Origin: DATAFT01 sp035544635
GTDB lineage: Bacteria > Acidobacteriota > Thermoanaerobaculia > Multivoradales > Multivoraceae
Reading direction: 5' to 3'
Assembly (NCBI GenBank): GCA_035544635.1
Contig: DATKDQ010000231.1
Coordinates: 1 to 20,492 of the forward strand
DNA: 20,492 nt
The translations under genes and the position numbers were made by a program. The first letter of the stretch is position 1. The number at the start of each line of letters is the position of its first letter. Shown piece after piece: positions 6,823 through 13,707 of this stretch. The notes under the pieces are model-generated. The model saw only the letters and a program-made list of their open reading frames with translations, was not told where the DNA came from and did not search any database.

Positions 6823-8784
6823 ATGTCCGAGCATCCTCAGCGGATCGACGCCGAGAGCCCAGAGCGGATCTCTCTCGTCCTGCCCGACGGGAAGAGTCTC
6901 ACGCTCCCCCGCGGCTCGACGCCGCTCGATGCGGCGCGCTCGATCGGCGCCCGGTTGGCGGATGCGGCGGTCGGGGCCGAGCTCGAGGGCGGTGACGTCG
7001 ACCTCCGCCAGCCGCTCCTCGGGGGTGGCAGGTTCCGGGTCTTCACCGCCAAGGACCCCGAAGCCGGGCGCTTCGTGCGGCACAGCGCCGAGCACGTCAT
7101 GGCCGACGCCGTGAAGCGCCTGTGGCCGGAGGTGGAGATCGACGTCGGCCGGGTCGATCACAGCGAGAAGTTCCAGTACGACTTCCGTCGTGCTCAGCCG
7201 TTCACCCCCGAGGACCTGGCGCGAATCGAGAGCAAGATGCGCGAGATCCTCGCCGAGGGGAGCGTATTCGAGCGCATCGAGATCTCACGCCAGGAGGCTG
7301 CGAGCTTCTTCGCCGAGCGAGGCGAAGGGCTCAAGGTCAAGCGGCTCGAGGACATCCCCCTGGACGAGACCATCACGCTGTATCGCCACGGAGACTTCTA
7401 CGACCTCTGCCGCGGGCCGCACGTCCGCGATCTGGGCCAGATCGGGACGGTGAAGCTGCTCGAGGCGTCGGCGGTGTACTGGAAGGGCGACGAGGCCAAC
7501 GAGCGTCTGCAGCGGGTCTACGGCACCGCCTTCTCCACCGAGCGGGAGCTCGAGGAGTACGAACGGCGCGTCGAGGAGGCGGCCGCCCGCGATCACCGGC
7601 GCCTGGGCCCCCAGCTCGATCTGTGGAGCATGAGCCCGCACGCGCCGGCAAGCCCGTTCTTCCATCCGGCGGGGGCGCTGGTCTACAACCAGCTCGTCGA
7701 CTTCATCCGCGAGCTGTATGCCCAGGACGGCTACGGCGAGGTGGTGACACCGCAGATCATGGACGTCGAGCTCTGGAAGCAGTCCGGGCACTACGACTAC
7801 TACGGCGACGCCATGTTCTTCACCGAGGCCGAGGGCCGGCAGTTCGCGGTCAAGCCCATGAACTGCCCCGGCGCCTGTCTGGTCTACCAGACCCGGCTGC
7901 GCTCGTACCGCGACCTCCCGATCCGCTACAGCGACTTCGGGCGCCTGCACCGCGCCGAGCGCAGCGGTGTCATCACCGGTTTGACCCGGGTGCGCACGTT
8001 CTGCCAGGACGACGCCCACATCTTCTGCACCGAGGACCAGGTGGAGTCCGAGGTGATGAGCGTGGTGCGAAGGATCCGGGAGATTTACGAAGTGTTCGGC
8101 TTCGGCGAGGTGGCGGTCGAGGTCTCGACCCGTCCCCAGAAGGCGGTCGGCACCGCCGAGACCTGGGAGCGGGCGCAGGCGACGCTGCGGGCCGTTCTCG
8201 AGCGCAACGGCATCTCCTACACCCCGAATCCGGGCGAGGGGGCGTTCTACGCGCCGAAGATCGACTTCCAGGTGAAGGACGTGATGGGGCGCTCGTGGCA
8301 GCTCGGGACCGTCCAGCTCGACTACCAGCTCCCCGAGCGCTTCGAGCTGAAGTACACGGCCTCCAGCGGCGAGGAGCGCCAACCGGTTCTCATCCACCGG
8401 GCCATGCTCGGTTCGCTCGAGCGCTTCATCGGGATCCTGGTCGAGCACACCGGCGGGGCGCTCCCGCTCTGGCTGGCCCCGCGCCAGGCGGTGGTGCTCC
8501 CGGTCTCGGAGAGGTTCTCCGAGTACGGCGCTTCGGTGACCGAGCGGCTGCGCGGCGAGGGGCTGCGGGTCGAGCTCGACGACCGCGGCGAGAAGCTGGG
8601 CTATCGCATCCGCGAGGCGCAGCTCCAGAAGACGCCCTACATGCTGGTGGTCGGCGGCCGCGAGGCGGAGGCCGGCACGGTGGCGGTGCGCCTGCGCGGC
8701 GGCGAGGACCTCGGATCGATGGAGGTGGGGGCCCTGGCGGAGCGGATGCGCGAGCAGATAAGGTCGAGGAGCTCGGTGCTGTAG
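6823..8784 (+). CDS. thrS: Threonyl-tRNA synthetase
   Basis: This class II synthetase charges tRNA-Thr and hydrolyses mischarged Ser-tRNA-Thr. The 653 residues are full length. The order is TGS domain (about 15-75), editing domain (about 85-240), catalytic core (about 260-550) and anticodon-binding domain (about 555-645). Editing-site residues are visible as HSAEH (His87, His91) and CRGPH (Cys196, His200). The zinc ligands of the active site are Cys348 (MNCPG), His399 (DDAHIF) and His525 (LIHRAM). All sit at a constant offset of 14 from the E. coli numbering, so the core has no net insertion. The ATG at 6823 has only a weak Shine-Dalgarno. Downstream comes rpmI without the customary infC. Confidence 0.98.
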   Translation: MSEHPQRIDAESPERISLVLPDGKSLTLPRGSTPLDAARSIGARLADAAVGAELEGGDVDLRQPLLGGGRFRVFTAKDPEAGRFVRHSAEHVMADAVKRLWPEVEIDVGRVDHSEKFQYDFRRAQPFTPEDLARIESKMREILAEGSVFERIEISRQEAASFFAERGEGLKVKRLEDIPLDETITLYRHGDFYDLCRGPHVRDLGQIGTVKLLEASAVYWKGDEANERLQRVYGTAFSTERELEEYERRVEEAAARDHRRLGPQLDLWSMSPHAPASPFFHPAGALVYNQLVDFIRELYAQDGYGEVVTPQIMDVELWKQSGHYDYYGDAMFFTEAEGRQFAVKPMNCPGACLVYQTRLRSYRDLPIRYSDFGRLHRAERSGVITGLTRVRTFCQDDAHIFCTEDQVESEVMSVVRRIREIYEVFGFGEVAVEVSTRPQKAVGTAETWERAQATLRAVLERNGISYTPNPGEGAFYAPKIDFQVKDVMGRSWQLGTVQLDYQLPERFELKYTASSGEERQPVLIHRAMLGSLERFIGILVEHTGGALPLWLAPRQAVVLPVSERFSEYGASVTERLRGEGLRVELDDRGEKLGYRIREAQLQKTPYMLVVGGREAEAGTVAVRLRGGEDLGSMEVGALAERMREQIRSRSSVL

Positions 8785-8893
8785 CCGGAGCCAGCGCCGT
8801 CCGCGGCGCCAGATCAATGCTGGCGTAGGGAATGGTAAGAACCATTCCCGGAGCCAGCGCCGTCCGCGGCGCCAGTATCAAGGCTGGCGTAGG
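8781..8893 (+). repeat. Two direct copies of a hairpin repeat around a perfect hairpin
   Basis: An identical 28-bp core occurs at 8785-8812 and 8848-8875, each followed by a diverged TATCAA-type loop and then CTGGCGTAGG, giving units of 45 and 46 bp. Each core contains GCGCCG-TCCG-CGGCGC (a UNCG-type tetraloop) and, overlapping it, CGCCAG pairing with the downstream CTGGCG, so two folds exclude each other. Between the copies, GGGAATGGT (8828-8836) and ACCATTCCC (8841-8849) form a perfect 9-bp stem with an AAGA loop. GTAG occurs at 8781, 8825 and 8889; the first overlaps the thrS stop codon. The element could be a leader for rpmI or a REP-like intergenic repeat. It fills the place where infC usually lies. 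Confidence 0.8.
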
Positions 8894-8898
8894 ACGTG

Positions 8899-8904
8899 AA
8901 AGGA
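8899..8904 (+). promoter_or_regulatory. Strong ribosome binding site deciding the TTG start of rpmI
   Basis: AAGGAG lies 7 nt before the TTG at 8912. The next codons read PKQKSHRGAAKRF, the standard L35 N-terminus, and no ATG or GTG fits, so TTG is the start. Confidence 0.85.
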
Positions 8905-8911
8905 GTCGAGG

Positions 8912-9106
8912 TTGCCCAAGCAGAAAAGCCACAGGGGTGCGGCCAAACGGTTCCGGCTGACGGCGACCGGCAAGGTGCGCCGCGGCCATTCGGGCAAGAC
9001 CCACATCCTGACCAAGAAGAGCGCGAAGCGGAAGCGCAAGCTCCGCCAGCAAACGGCGGTGTCGGACGCGTTCGCGAAGCAGATTCGCGAGCTGCTCCCG
9101 CGCTGA
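8912..9106 (+). CDS. rpmI: Large ribosomal subunit protein bL35
   Basis: This small basic protein of 64 residues is a late-assembling structural part of the 50S subunit. The sequence begins PKQKSHRGAAKRFRLTATGK and continues with the conserved HSGKTHILTKKSAKRKRKLR stretch, matching L35 in length and in its density of Lys/Arg. Translation starts at TTG with a strong AAGGAG 7 nt upstream. The thrS-rpmI-rplT-pheS-pheT order is the standard context except that infC is absent. The 197-nt gap to rplT is much longer than usual and holds strong RNA hairpins. Confidence 0.97.
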   Translation: MPKQKSHRGAAKRFRLTATGKVRRGHSGKTHILTKKSAKRKRKLRQQTAVSDAFAKQIRELLPR

Positions 9107-9124
9107 CCGACGAGTCACTCTCCC

Positions 9125-9288
9125 CCGGGCAGTGCCCGGCGTGGAGGCAGGGACGCAGGAGCGAGCCTGTCCTCGCGACCCTGGCTAACCGCCCTAGAGG
9201 GCGCTGAGAAATGCAGAGTGTCAGCGCCCTGCTGGGTATCACCTGGCGATCCCGGTCCGGCTGCGCCGGACCGGTCGCCTAGAGGGCG
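9125..9288 (+). promoter_or_regulatory. Candidate structured leader of rplT (L20)
   Basis: This spacer contains CCGGGC-AGT-GCCCGG (9125-9139). Next, AGGGCGCTGA (9198-9207) and TCAGCGCCCT (9221-9230) form a perfect 10-bp hairpin. CCGGTCCGGC (9252-9261) and GCCGGACCGG (9265-9274) form another on a TGC loop, lengthened by GGCGA/TCGCC (9245-9249 and 9275-9279). The 11-mer CCTAGAGGGCG occurs at 9193-9203 and 9278-9288. With CGCCCT at 9190-9195 and 9225-9230 this gives competing partners, and the last AGGGCG ends just before the rplT ribosome binding site (GAGG, 9293-9296). Autogenous control by L20 is known in E. coli and B. subtilis; its application here is inference. Confidence 0.55.
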
Positions 9289-9303
9289 AAACGAGGTTCA
9301 TCG

Positions 9304-9687
9304 ATGCCACGTGTCAAGCGCGGTTCCAAGCGCGTCCAGAAGCGTAAGAAGATCCTGAAACAGGCCAAGGGCTACTTCGGCACCAAGTCGAAGGCCCATC
9401 GCATGGCCAAGCTGGCGGTCGAGAAGTCGCTCGGCTATGCCTATCGCGACCGGCGGCAGCGCAAGCGCGAGATGCGCCGGCTGTGGATCGTCCGCATCAA
9501 CGCCGCCGCCCGGCTGCACGGCCTGTCCTACAGCCGGTTCATCTCCGGCCTGAAGCACGCCGGCTGCGATCTCGATCGCAAGATGCTCGCCGACCTCGCG
9601 GTGCGCGACGAGCAGGCCTTCTCCGAGCTTGCGCAGGTCGCCAAGGCGGCGCTCGGCCCGACCGAGGCTCGAGCCGCGGGGTCGTAG
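9304..9687 (+). CDS. rplT: Large ribosomal subunit protein bL20
   Basis: This 127-residue protein binds 23S rRNA early in 50S assembly and in several bacteria also represses its own operon. The start MPRVKRGSKRVQKRKKILKQ and the conserved GYFGTKSKAHRMAKLAVEKS and RRLWIVRINAAARLHGLSYS segments identify it without doubt. The basic extended N-terminal tail and globular C-terminal half are both present, with a slightly longer acidic/alanine-rich tail than the ~118-residue norm. GAGG lies 7 nt before the ATG. The upstream spacer carries the hairpins described separately. The stop is only 2 nt before the pheS GTG. Confidence 0.98.
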   Translation: MPRVKRGSKRVQKRKKILKQAKGYFGTKSKAHRMAKLAVEKSLGYAYRDRRQRKREMRRLWIVRINAAARLHGLSYSRFISGLKHAGCDLDRKMLADLAVRDEQAFSELAQVAKAALGPTEARAAGS

Positions 9688-9689
9688 CG

Positions 9690-10748
9690 GTGAAGGTGGA
9701 GCACGGCGCCGCCGCCGGGGAGCTCACCGACCTGGTCGGCCGTTTCCGCCGCGACGCGGAGGCCGTGTCCGGCCGCGATGCCTGGGAGGCTCTGCGCGTC
9801 GAGTGGTTGGGCCGCAAGCGTGGCATCGTGCGCTCGCTCGAGGCGCGGCTGCGCGAGCTCGAGCCCGCGGAGCGCCGGGAGTTCGGCAAGGGCGTCCACG
9901 AGCTGCGCCGGGAGGTCGAGACGGCGCTCGAGGCGCTCGACCGTCGACTCGCCGAGCGCGAGCGGGAGCGCGCGCTCGCCGGCGCCGCGGTGGACGTCAC
10001 TGTGCCGGGCCGGCGCCAGCCGACCGGGACGCTGCATCCGATCACGCTGGTGTACCAGGAGATCGAGAGCATCTTCCGCCAGATGGGCTACAGCGTCGCC
10101 GAGGGCCCCGAGATCGAGGACGATTACCACAACTTCGGCGCGCTCAACTTCCCCGACGATCACCCGGCGCGCGACGAGCAGGACACCCTCTTCCTGCGCG
10201 ACGGGCGCCTGCTGCGCACCCACACCTCGCCGATCCAGGTCCGTACGCTGCTCGCGCGCAAGCCGCCGGTCCGGGTGCTCGGCATCGGCCGCGTCTACCG
10301 CAACGACAACACGCTGCGGCACTCGCCGATGTTCCATCAGGTCGAGGCTCTGGTGGTCGACAGGGGGATCACCTTCGGCCACTTGAAGGGCGCGATCGAG
10401 ACCTTCTTCAAGCGGCTGCTCGATCCTGAGACCTCGGTTCGGCTGCGGCCCAGTTACTTCCCCTTCACCGAGCCCTCGGCGGAGGTCGACATCACCTGCC
10501 CGTTCTGCCGGCCGCCTGCGGACACGGCGAGCTGCGGCACCTGCTCCGGAACGGGCTGGATGGAGATCATGGGCTCCGGGATGGTCGATCCCCGCGTGCT
10601 CGAGAACCTCGGCGTCGATCCCGAGGTATGGAGCGGCTTCGCGTTCGGCGGCGGCATCGACCGCGTCGCCATGGCGCGCTACGGGCTGCCCAACATCCGC
10701 ATGCTGTTCGAGAACGATCTGCGCCTGCTGCGCCAGATCCACCGCTGA
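9690..10748 (+). CDS. pheS: Phenylalanyl-tRNA synthetase alpha subunit
   Basis: This is the catalytic subunit of the alpha2-beta2 enzyme that charges tRNA-Phe. The 352 residues begin with an N-terminal coiled-coil arm (about 10-100). The class II core follows: HPITLVYQEIESIF, GPEIEDDYHNFGALNFP (139-155), TSPIQVR and GIGRVYRNDNTLRHSPMFHQ (198-217). Motif 3 is FGGGIDRVAMARYGLPNIR. A CPFC (270-273) and CGTC (282-285) pair forms the knuckle before GTGWMEI seen in many bacterial PheS proteins. The GTG at 9690 was chosen because it lies 2 nt after the rplT stop and gives the expected length; the frame stays open further upstream but only inside rplT. The stop overlaps the pheT start (TGATG). Confidence 0.97.
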   Translation: MKVEHGAAAGELTDLVGRFRRDAEAVSGRDAWEALRVEWLGRKRGIVRSLEARLRELEPAERREFGKGVHELRREVETALEALDRRLAERERERALAGAAVDVTVPGRRQPTGTLHPITLVYQEIESIFRQMGYSVAEGPEIEDDYHNFGALNFPDDHPARDEQDTLFLRDGRLLRTHTSPIQVRTLLARKPPVRVLGIGRVYRNDNTLRHSPMFHQVEALVVDRGITFGHLKGAIETFFKRLLDPETSVRLRPSYFPFTEPSAEVDITCPFCRPPADTASCGTCSGTGWMEIMGSGMVDPRVLENLGVDPEVWSGFAFGGGIDRVAMARYGLPNIRMLFENDLRLLRQIHR

Positions 10749-12787
10749 TGCAGTTCTCCCGCGACTGGCTCGCCCAGTACGTCGAGCTCGGACCGGTCGA
10801 GGCCCTCGCCGCGCGCCTCACCGCTTCGGGGTCGAGCGTCGAGCACGTGACGGCCTCGGGCGACGACCTGATCCTGGATGTCGACGTCACCGGCAACCGG
10901 CCCGACTGCATGAATCACCTCGGGCTGGCGCGCGAGATCGCGGTGCTGCGCGGCGTCGCGCTCGAGCCGCCACGGGCGGAGCCCCGCGAGGAGCCCCCGA
11001 CCGCAGCCTCGTTGGCGCAGGTGGTGGTGGTCGAGCCCGCCCACTGCCCGCGCTACTCGGCGCGGGTGCTCGAAGGTGTCAAGGTGGGGCCCAGCCCGGG
11101 GTGGCTGCGCTCGCGGCTCGAGGCGGTCGGCGTCCGCGCCATCAATTCCGTAGTCGACGTCACGAACTTCGTGCTGTGGGAGCTGGGGCAGCCGCTCCAT
11201 GCGTTCGACCTCGATCGCCTCGACTCGGCCACCATCGTGGTGCGGTTGGCGTCGGCTGGCGAGTCGCTGGTCACGCTCGACGGCCAGCGCCGCGAGCTCC
11301 TCCCCGCCGACCTGGTCATCGCCGACGCCTCGCGCGCCGTGGCGCTCGCCGGCATCATGGGCGGGCTCGAGACCGAGGTCGTCCCGGAGACCAGGCGCAT
11401 CCTGCTCGAGAGCGCTCATTTCGACCGTGCCGCCGTGCGCCGCACGGCGAAGCGGCTCGGTCTGCACACCGACGCCAGCCATCGCTTCGAGCGCGGGGCC
11501 GATCCCGAGGCGACCGTGGCCGCGCTCGACCGCGCGGCGGCGCTTCTCGCCGAGATCGCGCAGGCCTCGGTGCGGCGGGGCGTGCTCGACGTGATCGATC
11601 CTGCCTGCCTCGATCGCCGCGAGATCGCGTTCGCGCCGCAGCGGCTCGACGCCTTTGCCGGCGCCGCGTTCGCGCGCGAGGACCTCGAGCGTTGGTTCGC
11701 CGGGCTCGGGCTCGAGGTGGTCGACGCTCACGGCTCGGCGTGGCGGGTGCGGGTGCCGAGCTGGCGTCGATTCGATCTCGAGCGCGCGGAGGACCTCTAC
11801 GAGGAGGCGATGAGGATCCGCGGCTTCGACGCGATCCCCGCGGCGCTGCCTCCGATCCTCGGCTCCGACGGCCCGGAGACATCCGAGCAGCGGCGCCGCC
11901 GTCTGATGCGCCAGCAACTGGTCGGCCAGGGCCTCGCCGAGACCATCCAGTACGCGTTCATCTCGCGCGAGGAGGACGCCCGCTTCCCGGTGCTGCGCTC
12001 GGACCGAGCGTCCCGAAACGGTGGCCCGATCGAGCTCCAGAACCCGCTCTCCGAGCGTTACGCGGTGCTGCGCCGCTCGATGGTGCCCGGGCTGCTCGAC
12101 ACTGCCCGCTTCAACCAGCGCCGCGGCGCCGCTGCGGTGCGTCTGTTCGAGATCGGGAACGTCTTTCTCGACCAGGAGGTGGAGTCGCTCGGGATCCTCC
12201 TGGGCGGCACCGCGGGCACTCCCTGGGACGGCGCACGCGAGGCCGACCTGTTCGACCTCAAGGGCGTCCTCGACACCCTGCTCGAGGCCTTCGCCGCGAA
12301 GGTCGCGATCCGCCGCGCCGGCCTGCCCGGTGTGCTCGCCGGGACCGGTGCCGAGCTTTACTCTCCCGGCGGGGAGCGCGTCGGCTGGTTCGGCCGGCTC
12401 GACCAGGAGTCGCCGTTCCCGCTGTTCGCCGCCGAGCTCTTCTGCTGGGCGCTCGGCGAGGGCGGCGAGGTGCCGAGCGCGGAGATCCCGTCGCGGTTTC
12501 CGGGCATCGCCGCCGACCTCACGCTGACGCACGCGATCGAGGTTCCCTGGGCCTCGATCGCGGCGACCATCGCGGCCGCCGCTCCGCCCGAGCTCCAGGA
12601 GTTCGGCTTCAAAGATCGCTATCAAGGCGAGGGAGTTCCGGCGGGGGCGGTCAACACCACCGTCGCGTTCCGGTACAACGCACCGGATCGCTCGCTCCAA
12701 CAAGACGAGGTCAACGCTCGCCAGGCCGAGCTCGCGCGTCTCCTCGGCGAACGCTTCGGCTGGCCGACCTCCAAGGAGACCTCATGA
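10748..12787 (+). CDS. pheT: Phenylalanyl-tRNA synthetase beta subunit, short form
   Basis: This subunit binds and positions tRNA-Phe and edits mischarged Tyr. The N-terminus MQFSRDWLAQYVELG is typical, but after SGSSVEHVTASG (27-38) the sequence passes straight to LDVDVTGNRPDCMNHLGLAR (43-62). The roughly 110-residue EMAP/OB-fold tRNA-binding domain of E. coli PheT is therefore missing, and the protein is 679 rather than about 795 residues. The B3/B4 editing module follows (about 90-310, with INSVVDVTNFVLWELGQPLH). The B5 and catalytic-like domains come next (ASHRFERGADPE; NPLSERYAVLRRSMVPGLL). The C-terminal anticodon-binding FDX-ACB domain (about 587-679) is intact. The ATG overlaps the pheS stop and the stop overlaps the next start (ATGA). 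Frame and codon use are continuous, so this is a natural short form. Confidence 0.96.
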   Translation: MQFSRDWLAQYVELGPVEALAARLTASGSSVEHVTASGDDLILDVDVTGNRPDCMNHLGLAREIAVLRGVALEPPRAEPREEPPTAASLAQVVVVEPAHCPRYSARVLEGVKVGPSPGWLRSRLEAVGVRAINSVVDVTNFVLWELGQPLHAFDLDRLDSATIVVRLASAGESLVTLDGQRRELLPADLVIADASRAVALAGIMGGLETEVVPETRRILLESAHFDRAAVRRTAKRLGLHTDASHRFERGADPEATVAALDRAAALLAEIAQASVRRGVLDVIDPACLDRREIAFAPQRLDAFAGAAFAREDLERWFAGLGLEVVDAHGSAWRVRVPSWRRFDLERAEDLYEEAMRIRGFDAIPAALPPILGSDGPETSEQRRRRLMRQQLVGQGLAETIQYAFISREEDARFPVLRSDRASRNGGPIELQNPLSERYAVLRRSMVPGLLDTARFNQRRGAAAVRLFEIGNVFLDQEVESLGILLGGTAGTPWDGAREADLFDLKGVLDTLLEAFAAKVAIRRAGLPGVLAGTGAELYSPGGERVGWFGRLDQESPFPLFAAELFCWALGEGGEVPSAEIPSRFPGIAADLTLTHAIEVPWASIAATIAAAAPPELQEFGFKDRYQGEGVPAGAVNTTVAFRYNAPDRSLQQDEVNARQAELARLLGERFGWPTSKETS

Positions 12788-13014
12788 GCACGGACCTCGA
12801 TTGGTCGCGGCTCGAAGGATCGGTCGCCCGCACCGCCGCTCGCCTGCAGTCGCTCGCTCGCGAGAATCAGTCGCTGCGCGCCGAGGTCGCCCGGCTCGAG
12901 GCCGAGCTCGAGAGCGTGCGCGTGGCTGGCTCCTCGCCTGAGGGCGCGCGCACGGCAGAGGTGCGGCGCCGGCTCGAGCGCCTCGAGGGCGAGCTCCAGG
13001 CTCTCCTCGGTTGA
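12784..13014 (+). CDS. Small coiled-coil protein, ZapB-like
   Basis: This 76-residue protein is translated from an ATG sharing ATGA with the pheT stop. It is almost entirely predicted helix with heptad spacing of leucines and many Glu/Arg residues: ARLQSLARENQSLRAEVARL, then a short Ser-Gly-Pro break, then RRRLERLEGELQALLG. Small coiled-coil genes annotated as ZapB-like are known next to zapA in some bacteria, where ZapB bridges ZapA to other division proteins. Size, composition and the position directly before zapA support this. Sequence identity to E. coli ZapB cannot be judged by eye and coiled coils are easily over-assigned, so the function is inferred. Confidence 0.75.
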   Translation: MSTDLDWSRLEGSVARTAARLQSLARENQSLRAEVARLEAELESVRVAGSSPEGARTAEVRRRLERLEGELQALLG

Positions 13015-13070
13015 GGCGCGCTGCGCTTCCGGGGCCTCTCCCGCTCCCGAATCACGCGGGTGACCCGTGC

Positions 13071-13076
13071 TATAGT
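13071..13076 (+). promoter_or_regulatory. Extended -10 promoter upstream of zapA
   Basis: TGCTATAGT gives a near-consensus -10 (TATAGT) with the TGn extension. No good -35 lies 16-18 nt upstream, which is acceptable for extended -10 promoters. The start would be near 13083, about 70 nt before the zapA ATG. The promoter could also supply transcripts running into the 6S RNA region. Confidence 0.55.
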
Positions 13077-13151
13077 GCTTTCGCCTTAAAGCCCCTCGAG
13101 GTCGCCGCTCGATTCCAGAACCATCGGGCCGGCCGGGGGCGGGCGGTCCGG

Positions 13152-13451
13152 ATGGCGGGAACGAGCACCACCACAGTGGAGGTGGACATCTTCGGAGCCA
13201 CCTACCACGTTCGTGGTGACGACGACACCTCGCACCTGCAGAAGCTGGCGGCCGTGGTCGACCAGAAGATGCGGGAGGTGGCCGGGCACTCGAGCTCGGT
13301 CGACCGGGCGAAGGTCGCCATCCTCGCCGCGCTGAACATCGCCGACGAGCTGGCCCGGCTGCGGGTCGAGCACGCGGCCGAGACGCGGGCGGCGGGGGCG
13401 AAAGTGAAGGAACTGACGGGAACGTTGGAGCAGGCCCTCGAGGCCGGCTAG
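13152..13451 (+). CDS. zapA: Cell division protein ZapA
   Basis: ZapA binds FtsZ and bundles its filaments at the Z-ring. The 99-residue product shows the usual layout. A short beta N-terminus, VEVDIFGATYHVRGDDDTSHLQKLA (part), is followed by the helix VVDQKMREVAG, then VDRAKVAILAALNIADELAR and a charged coiled-coil tail. The frame is open upstream to 13011, but those residues (proline/arginine-rich, crossing the likely promoter at 13071) do not look like protein. The ATG at 13152 directly before the conserved beta strand is therefore preferred, with a G-rich stretch upstream as ribosome binding site. The 6S RNA follows. Confidence 0.92.
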   Translation: MAGTSTTTVEVDIFGATYHVRGDDDTSHLQKLAAVVDQKMREVAGHSSSVDRAKVAILAALNIADELARLRVEHAAETRAAGAKVKELTGTLEQALEAG

Positions 13452-13468
13452 GCGGCGGGCCGGGACAA

Positions 13469-13496
13469 CGGCGCAAGGGTGCGCCGGCGCGCCGGC
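13469..13496 (+). other. Overlapping hairpin and 14-bp palindrome after zapA
   Basis: CGGCGCA (13469-13475) and TGCGCCG (13480-13486) form a 7-bp stem on an AGGG loop. The perfect palindrome GCCGGCGCGCCGGC (13483-13496) overlaps its right arm. The position between zapA and the 6S RNA suggests termination or processing, but no T-tract follows. Confidence 0.4.
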
Positions 13497-13520
13497 AGAT
13501 CGACGTTCGATGAAAGAGCT

Positions 13521-13707
13521 TGCATCCCCTGTGCGGTTGGTGATGGATCAAACCACTTTTAGAACCAATGCAGTTACATAGGGAGTTCTTACCCACGGGT
13601 CCGTGCCAGCCCCGCTCGTACGGGGACGCTAACGACTCGCGGAGCGGACACCCACCTTGGTCGCGTAGGTTCTAACGCGGCGGTCCACACGGCTCCACGG
13701 GGGATGC
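13521..13707 (+). ncRNA. ssrS: 6S RNA
   Basis: 6S RNA mimics an open promoter and sequesters the housekeeping RNA polymerase holoenzyme. A closing stem joins GCATCCCCTGTG (13521-13532) to CACGGGGGATGC (13696-13707), with 12 pairs of which one is G-U. Inside it, TTAGAACC (13559-13566) pairs perfectly with GGTTCTAA (13668-13675). After a large internal bubble come GTCCG/CGGAC and an apical hairpin CCCCG-CTCGTA-CGGGG (13610-13625), almost exactly at the midpoint. A length of about 187 nt, the rod with a central bubble and the position directly after zapA all match 6S RNA. The sequence between zapA and rny has no credible ORF. Exact ends and promoter are not determined. Confidence 0.82.

Noticed and set aside
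7285..8817. Long antisense open frame (510 codons) opposite thrS
   Set aside because: Shadow of thrS; thrS has complete catalytic, editing and zinc residues on the plus strand.
8781..8893. CRISPR array
   Set aside because: Only two repeat copies, with a spacer that is itself a perfect hairpin, and no cas genes.
10679..12703. Long antisense open frame (674 codons) opposite pheT
   Set aside because: Shadow produced by G/C third positions; the composition is His/Arg/Gly-rich without motifs, while pheT is unambiguous.
10748..12787. PheT shortened by a frameshift or deletion artefact
   Set aside because: The frame is continuous, the junction is clean between conserved segments, and short PheT proteins of similar size exist in bacteria.
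13011..13151. N-terminal extension of zapA to an upstream start
   Set aside because: The extension crosses a near-consensus extended -10 element and is Pro/Arg-rich; ZapA homologues start near the beta strand encoded after 13152.
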